Assembly: GCA_025345505.1 (NCBI GenBank)
Contig: JANVCC010000018.1
Location: 60,536,199 to 60,600,198 of the forward strand
Length of the DNA: 64,000 nucleotides
Source: Todiramphus chloris collaris
Lineage: Eukaryota > Chordata > Aves > Coraciiformes > Alcedinidae
Direction: 5' to 3'
Shown: piece after piece, positions 59,091 to 64,000 of the stretch
Layout of the letters: each line of letters starts with the position of its first letter
Position numbering within the stretch: position 1 is the first letter of the stretch
Notes under the pieces: model-generated
Seen by the model: the letters and a program-made list of their open reading frames with translations, nothing else
What the model was told of the DNA's origin: nothing
Databases searched by the model: none
Position numbers and translations under genes: made by a program

Positions 59091-62000
59091 AATGAAGCAA
59101 GTAGGTATATCTTTTTTTATTTCCCCCAAGAATTAAATATTCTTTTCTTCTATTCCAGAAAGCTCTGGAGCAGTCTAAAGATTCTTTAAAGCTTTTCATT
59201 GCATTAAAAACCCCTCAGATTATGGTGTGTTCTTAATAGTATCCTTCTGAGGAAAAATGTTTTAGTCATCTGCAGTGGAAGTTCAGGGGTTTTAAAAGCT
59301 TGTTTTTCAGACACATATTCACTCAGTCTCTGCCTTTAAGCACAACAGATGATCTCTTCTTAAAAGCATCACAAAAAACTTCTTGAATGTACAGATTCAC
59401 AATGTTTCCCCCTAGAGTCAGAGGATGAGCCTTAGGAACGTTCAGAAGAACAAAAGCTGTGAGAGTTTTGTATTTTAGGGTTGTAGAGCACATATTTAAA
59501 AAAAAAAAAAACTGTACCAAGGGGCCTGGGAAACCCGCTCCCAGGTTTTGAAGAGACCCCCTGGATTAATCTGGTGCCTTCTGCCAGCCTGTAGTACCCT
59601 CTGTATCAGCTCTAACAATGCAGAGCCCCAGCAAAGAGCAGGAGCATGTGCAGAGAGGGTCACTTTTTTCATGCCCACTTACATCCACATCTCTTTAGAA
59701 ACTTTTCTCCCACTGTGTACTTTATCCTGTACTTGGTATGGTGAGGAAGCAGCTTCAAAATGGTATGGAAACAGGAGCTATGAACTGTGACTAGGACCTC
59801 GTTGTTCTGGTACACATGCTTCGTGTCAGCTGCCATATCCTTTCCAAAATACGAAATCTTGTTAGATAAATGTATGTGATGCATAAGGGCATGATTTTCC
59901 TGAGATTTTTGCTGATTCATTTTGTATCTATCTGAAGTAAGTATGAGGAAAGGCATGTTACAGAGATTTTAATACATGTTGTAAATAAAATGAACATGTT
60001 CAGAGTCCAGAACACTTTTTTTAAAAATCCCATATAAATAAATAGAACTAGGGGTATCAGAAATTATACAATAAGTCTGTTGGTGATTCTGAGGGTAATC
60101 ATGCATATTGAAGATGTCTCAGTAACTTGAGTAAATTGTGGTTTAGATTCCATATTTAACATACTGCTAAATTAAGCCAAGCTCTGAGTTTTGTCTTTTA
60201 CATGACCAAGCTAACAATATCTCCAAGGTGGTCAAATACACTTTCAGAGAAAAATAATCATCTAAAAAAAACCCCAACATGACTCTACAGAGGTATTGTG
60301 GTTTCTCTTTCTCTTTGTCTGAGAGATGGATAAAAATATTTAAAGCAATGGAGATACTTGAATGAGACAGTAACAGCCTGAAATCTTTCCATATGAATTA
60401 CCACTATCTAGTGCCAAGAATTCCCTCAAAGGAGCCATAAGTGCTGATGGCAAGGACTGAGAGAAATCTTACTGGTTGGAGTCCATTTTAAATTGTCATC
60501 CATAGGTGGTTAAAGTTCCCATCATACCAGCAGTTTTCTCTGGCTCACTGATCAGGAAAACAGAACTGCCTAGTTCTTCCCCTAATGAAGGATTAGTACT
60601 GCGTCCTGCAGGCACCAACCACCATCTTACTTCACTACCATTCATTTCTCAGGGTCATTGATTTAATAGCACTTTCAGAAAAGATATATTGAAGCAGCCC
60701 TCCTTCATGACCATTGTATTATTTAACCCTTATTGCTGCACGATACTTCAGAGCCCTTTGCAATAACAGAAAGAAGGTTTTCAAAGAGGTTATCACAAAG
60801 GCATACATGATTGACAGATCCTTCCACTCTCCCTTCATGCTTTTTCTGTTTAAAAGTACATTGATCCTGTGATCACTCTTCACTGTCAGAGACTTATTTT
60901 CCATCTCTTGTACCACCCTCATTTTCTTGATGGTTTGAAAGAATCTTCAGACATAAAGCTAAGAAAATGCCCCTTCCTTTCATCACAAATTATCATCCCA
61001 TTTCCACCTCTTCAAACTTGTTGTCTCTCTCCTACTTCGTATCACATCAATGAGTCAGAATCTGACTGTCTACTAAAAGCTGCTCTAGTGCCCACAAAAG
61101 CACGTTCCTCCACGCACCTCAGCATCCTCTAGAAAATCCACTATCCTTCCCCTTCTTTCTTATCTTTCATTCAAGCCATGTATGTGAGCTATCCCAAACA
61201 TACTTTCTTAAATAAACTTAATTGCAATCACAATGTCTTTATCTTTTTGTATGCATAAGACATTGCTCAGGATGAATTTTACCCAAATCCAGTGCTTTGC
61301 TTTGCATGTAACAAGGATTACAGAAGAAAAGTATGCACTGTCTTATCTTGACTATGGTGGTGTGCTGAGACCAAAGCAGAGATTTGCTATATTTGAGATG
61401 CAGGACAGACCTTTTATGATAAAGCTGCTGCTGTTGATACTTGGAGCTGTACCAGTTGCAATGTTTCTAATTTGGAGAACAGCAAGCATAGGGAATTATT
61501 TTATGCAGCCACATGGTCTCCATTTTCCCTCTGACACCTTTTCCTGTGTGGCCCTAGCCCCCTCTAAAGAGCAAGACTAAGATGCTTCCATTGCACGAAG
61601 CAAAAAAAGATCTTCACATTTTAGTAGCCAGCATATTTCTCTTATGTGAAATAGAGACCATATCCTGGATTTAATACAACAGCAACTAGGTCATTAAATA
61701 AACTGGCGACCTACCCAAAGGACACAGAGTCATCTGTATGGGCAAGTTTTTATGTAAACATTTCATTCCAATAGCAAACAGCTATCATTAGTCCTTTAAC
61801 ATGCACTTTGCATAATCATCAGATAATGCCCAGCCTTCTCTCCTGTTTCATATATTTAAAACTCTCCTTGTCATCTATTATCCTCTTGATATATGTCTGC
61901 ATTGCCACGCAATATTGTGTTGTGTAACTACTGGACAGATTACCCTATTTTGCAAACTGAGTTTCACTGTAAGCTAACAAGCATCTGCTAAATTAAGTTT

Positions 62001-63933
62001 GTAATAAAGCCACATCCATTGCAGATCACCTTGGCTTGTAACTGTTGATGAACTTCAAAAACATTTTAGTTTTTTCATTTTTTTCCATGTGACAAGATAC
62101 TCAGAACAGCCACATTCATGCATCAAATGTATTACAGCATTGGGACACCCTGGTCTCCACTTTATTTTTGATCACTATTCTGCCTCGAATTTTTGGCTGT
62201 TTTATTCTCTGTAGCATGAGATTCTAGTAGGTTCTTGTGATGAGAGGTCAAACTAAATAAAAAAGGCCCTGCTGGTTCTGTCAACTACATTCAAACATTA
62301 CTGTGCTTTGTAGCAGTAATACCTTTCATGCTACTATATTCTGTAAGCAATTCCAGTGGAATCCCTGTCCTGAGTGGTTTATTGTAGCTCAACCATAAAA
62401 ATGTGCTTTGGGCTGAAAGTGGATTTATAAGATTTCTGCCCAGGAGCATATGCTTTGTAAAATTTAATTTAAATCAGATTAGCTGTTTTTTTTCTTTGAA
62501 GACTGAAGAATAAAAACAAAAAAGAATAATTATCTTTTTTCTAAAAAAAAAAAAAAAAAACAAACACCAACCAACAACTGACTTGTACCTTTATAACAGG
62601 TAAGCATTATTCTTGCCCTTCATGCATATATGTAATTCCATCAGCTTTGGGAAAGACATGGGCAGGACCATGAGAGCAAAGATAGTCTTCCTTATTTTAA
62701 GTGAAATATGGAGGCTGTCTAGCCAACTATTTGTACTAAGATTTTCAATTGGGTAAAGAGAAAAATAACAATGATATTATTATTGGAAAAAAAAAGAGGG
62801 TCTACTGCACATAAATTACTTTTCACAACAGTTAACAGAGAGTTCTATGAAATGTCAATACAAAAGTTCTAATTCAATTCAGTAGAACTCAGTTTACAGA
62901 CCCACTATTACTCTTGGGATTCATGGACACATTTCTTTTTCTATTCAGACAGTTGGTTTGTACAGTATTTGGGAGTGGGGGGGTCCTGTTTTCCATGATT
63001 TCCAAACATCTGGACATACATCTTTCTGAGAGCTCCCAGACACAAATATGGCAACTGATTCACACATTACTGGTGGGCTAACAATATCCCATAATTCCTC
63101 CTGTGGTTTTTATAGTCTGATATCATATTTTACATCCTGGTAACCTTTACATAAAGAATAGAAAAGCTGCACCTTCTGGAAAAATGGGATCTGCAATGAT
63201 GAAAAGAATAACCAGTGAGTCTGGTTATCTAAAAATTTTATCAGCATCATTGCATCATTGCATGGATGAATGCAAAACTGAGAAAGTACATTTATTTGGT
63301 AAAAAGCGACAAACTTTCACTTCAGTTTGACATAAAATATCATGGTTTTGTTCTGAATGGATTTACTGTGAATTTTTAAGCTTTGTTTTACGTGAGTGAG
63401 ATTTTCCTGCCCAATTATCTCCCCTTTCCCACTCAGACTTATTAAACAGCAGCATTGACTTAAAGAATAGTATTCCATCAAACATACCACAGTTCCTCTG
63501 ATAATATTCAATCTCATGCCAGAGGTATTGATTATAAAGAACTACAGCCCTGGCTACATTTCATCTTCAAATTTTGTTCCCCTGAAGGCCACCTTGATAA
63601 CTTGCCAGAGGTCATGTAGACATTGAGCAGAGCAGATTGAATTGAGTAGCTTGTCAGACTGGGCTGTTTCATCTAAATCAGCAGACACTGCTCAGCAAGT
63701 GACAAGGAGTTTGGAAATGTAAGAGTAATAATTGTTCATGGAAGCTAGGAAAAAAACATGGCAGTATATGGGACATACATGGTCTAATTCAGGGGCTTCA
63801 TCAGGAACATAATTTCAACTAGCTTTGTTTTAACGTAGTTGAAGATGAAGCATTTTCAGATCCCTTTTTGAGAGAGTGATTGTCATATGCCCCATGTTTT
63901 GGCCACTCTAGTGCAAACATTTGTTTGTATAAT
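59091..63933. other. Unique AT-rich DNA with poly-A tract
   Basis: No supported gene. An A18 run lies at 62543-62560 and an A run at 59498-59511. The 115-codon plus-strand frame at 61233-61580 has a hydrophobic stretch (about residues 64-80) but matches nothing I know and lacks supporting signals. Everything else is short frames. Confidence 0.55.
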
Positions 63934-64000
63934 TTTCCTTTCCTTTCCTTTCCTTTCCTTTCCTTTCCTTTCCTTTCCTTTCCTTTCCTTTCCTTTCCTT
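63934..64000. repeat. (TTTCC)n microsatellite, cut by the window edge
   Basis: At least 13 uninterrupted pentanucleotide units run to the last base. The strand given is pyrimidine-only. The true length is unknown because the array continues beyond the window. Confidence 0.98.

Noticed and set aside
61233..61580. 115-codon frame with a hydrophobic segment, possible small membrane protein
   Set aside because: A single hydrophobic run is common by chance in AT-rich DNA; no homolog recognised and no supporting signals.
1..64000. CRISPR array, bacterial-type operon, phage or plasmid module
   Set aside because: No regularly spaced repeats, no ribosome-binding-site-led gene chains and no long adjacent open frames; the sequence is vertebrate in character.

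Overview
The window reads as bird nuclear DNA. It is AT-rich and gene-poor. Its recognisable content is almost entirely retroelements typical of birds: CR1 LINE fragments in both orientations, several ending in the diagnostic ATTCTATG/ATTCTGTG-type octamer tail; solo LTRs of the avian ERVL-like endogenous retrovirus type; and old MIR/CORE-SINE-like remnants. No host protein-coding gene, tRNA, rRNA, CRISPR array or bacterial-style operon could be supported. The open frames outside CR1 are short, overlap on both strands and match nothing I recognise. The window is most likely intergenic or deep intronic. I cannot name the species or chromosome.

Layout. 1-11.7 kb is unique AT-rich DNA with two old SINE-like remnants (about 2.2 and 7.0 kb) and a 59-bp tandem duplication (8.93 kb). 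At 11.75-12.34 kb a MIR-like SINE lies directly against a CR1 3' end. A small CR1 reverse-transcriptase fragment sits at 17.1 kb. Palindromic candidate sites lie at 20.6 kb and a double hairpin at 21.6 kb. 22.0-23.06 kb is an antisense CR1 split by a sense CR1. At 27.24-27.59 kb a CR1 3' end abuts a sharply GC-rich, CpG-rich block with a 24-bp tandem repeat, followed by a weak candidate exon. An antisense CR1 fragment lies at 30.8 kb.

42.9-57.1 kb is the retroelement-dense part: a solo LTR (42.98-43.55), the largest CR1 copy (45.3-48.17, antisense, interrupted by a small sense CR1 tail), an ancient CR1/L3-like tail (48.5-48.96), a CR1 3' scrap (49.16), a 1-kb sense CR1 3' half (51.37-52.34), and two LTRs of one family in opposite orientation (53.04-53.68 and 56.76-57.05). 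The remainder to 64 kb is unique sequence with homopolymer tracts, ending in a (TTTCC)n microsatellite that runs off the edge.

No new multi-gene system is evident. The most useful leads are the GC-rich block with its candidate exon, the two nested CR1 sites that give relative insertion ages, the palindromic motif clusters, and the inverted LTR pair.
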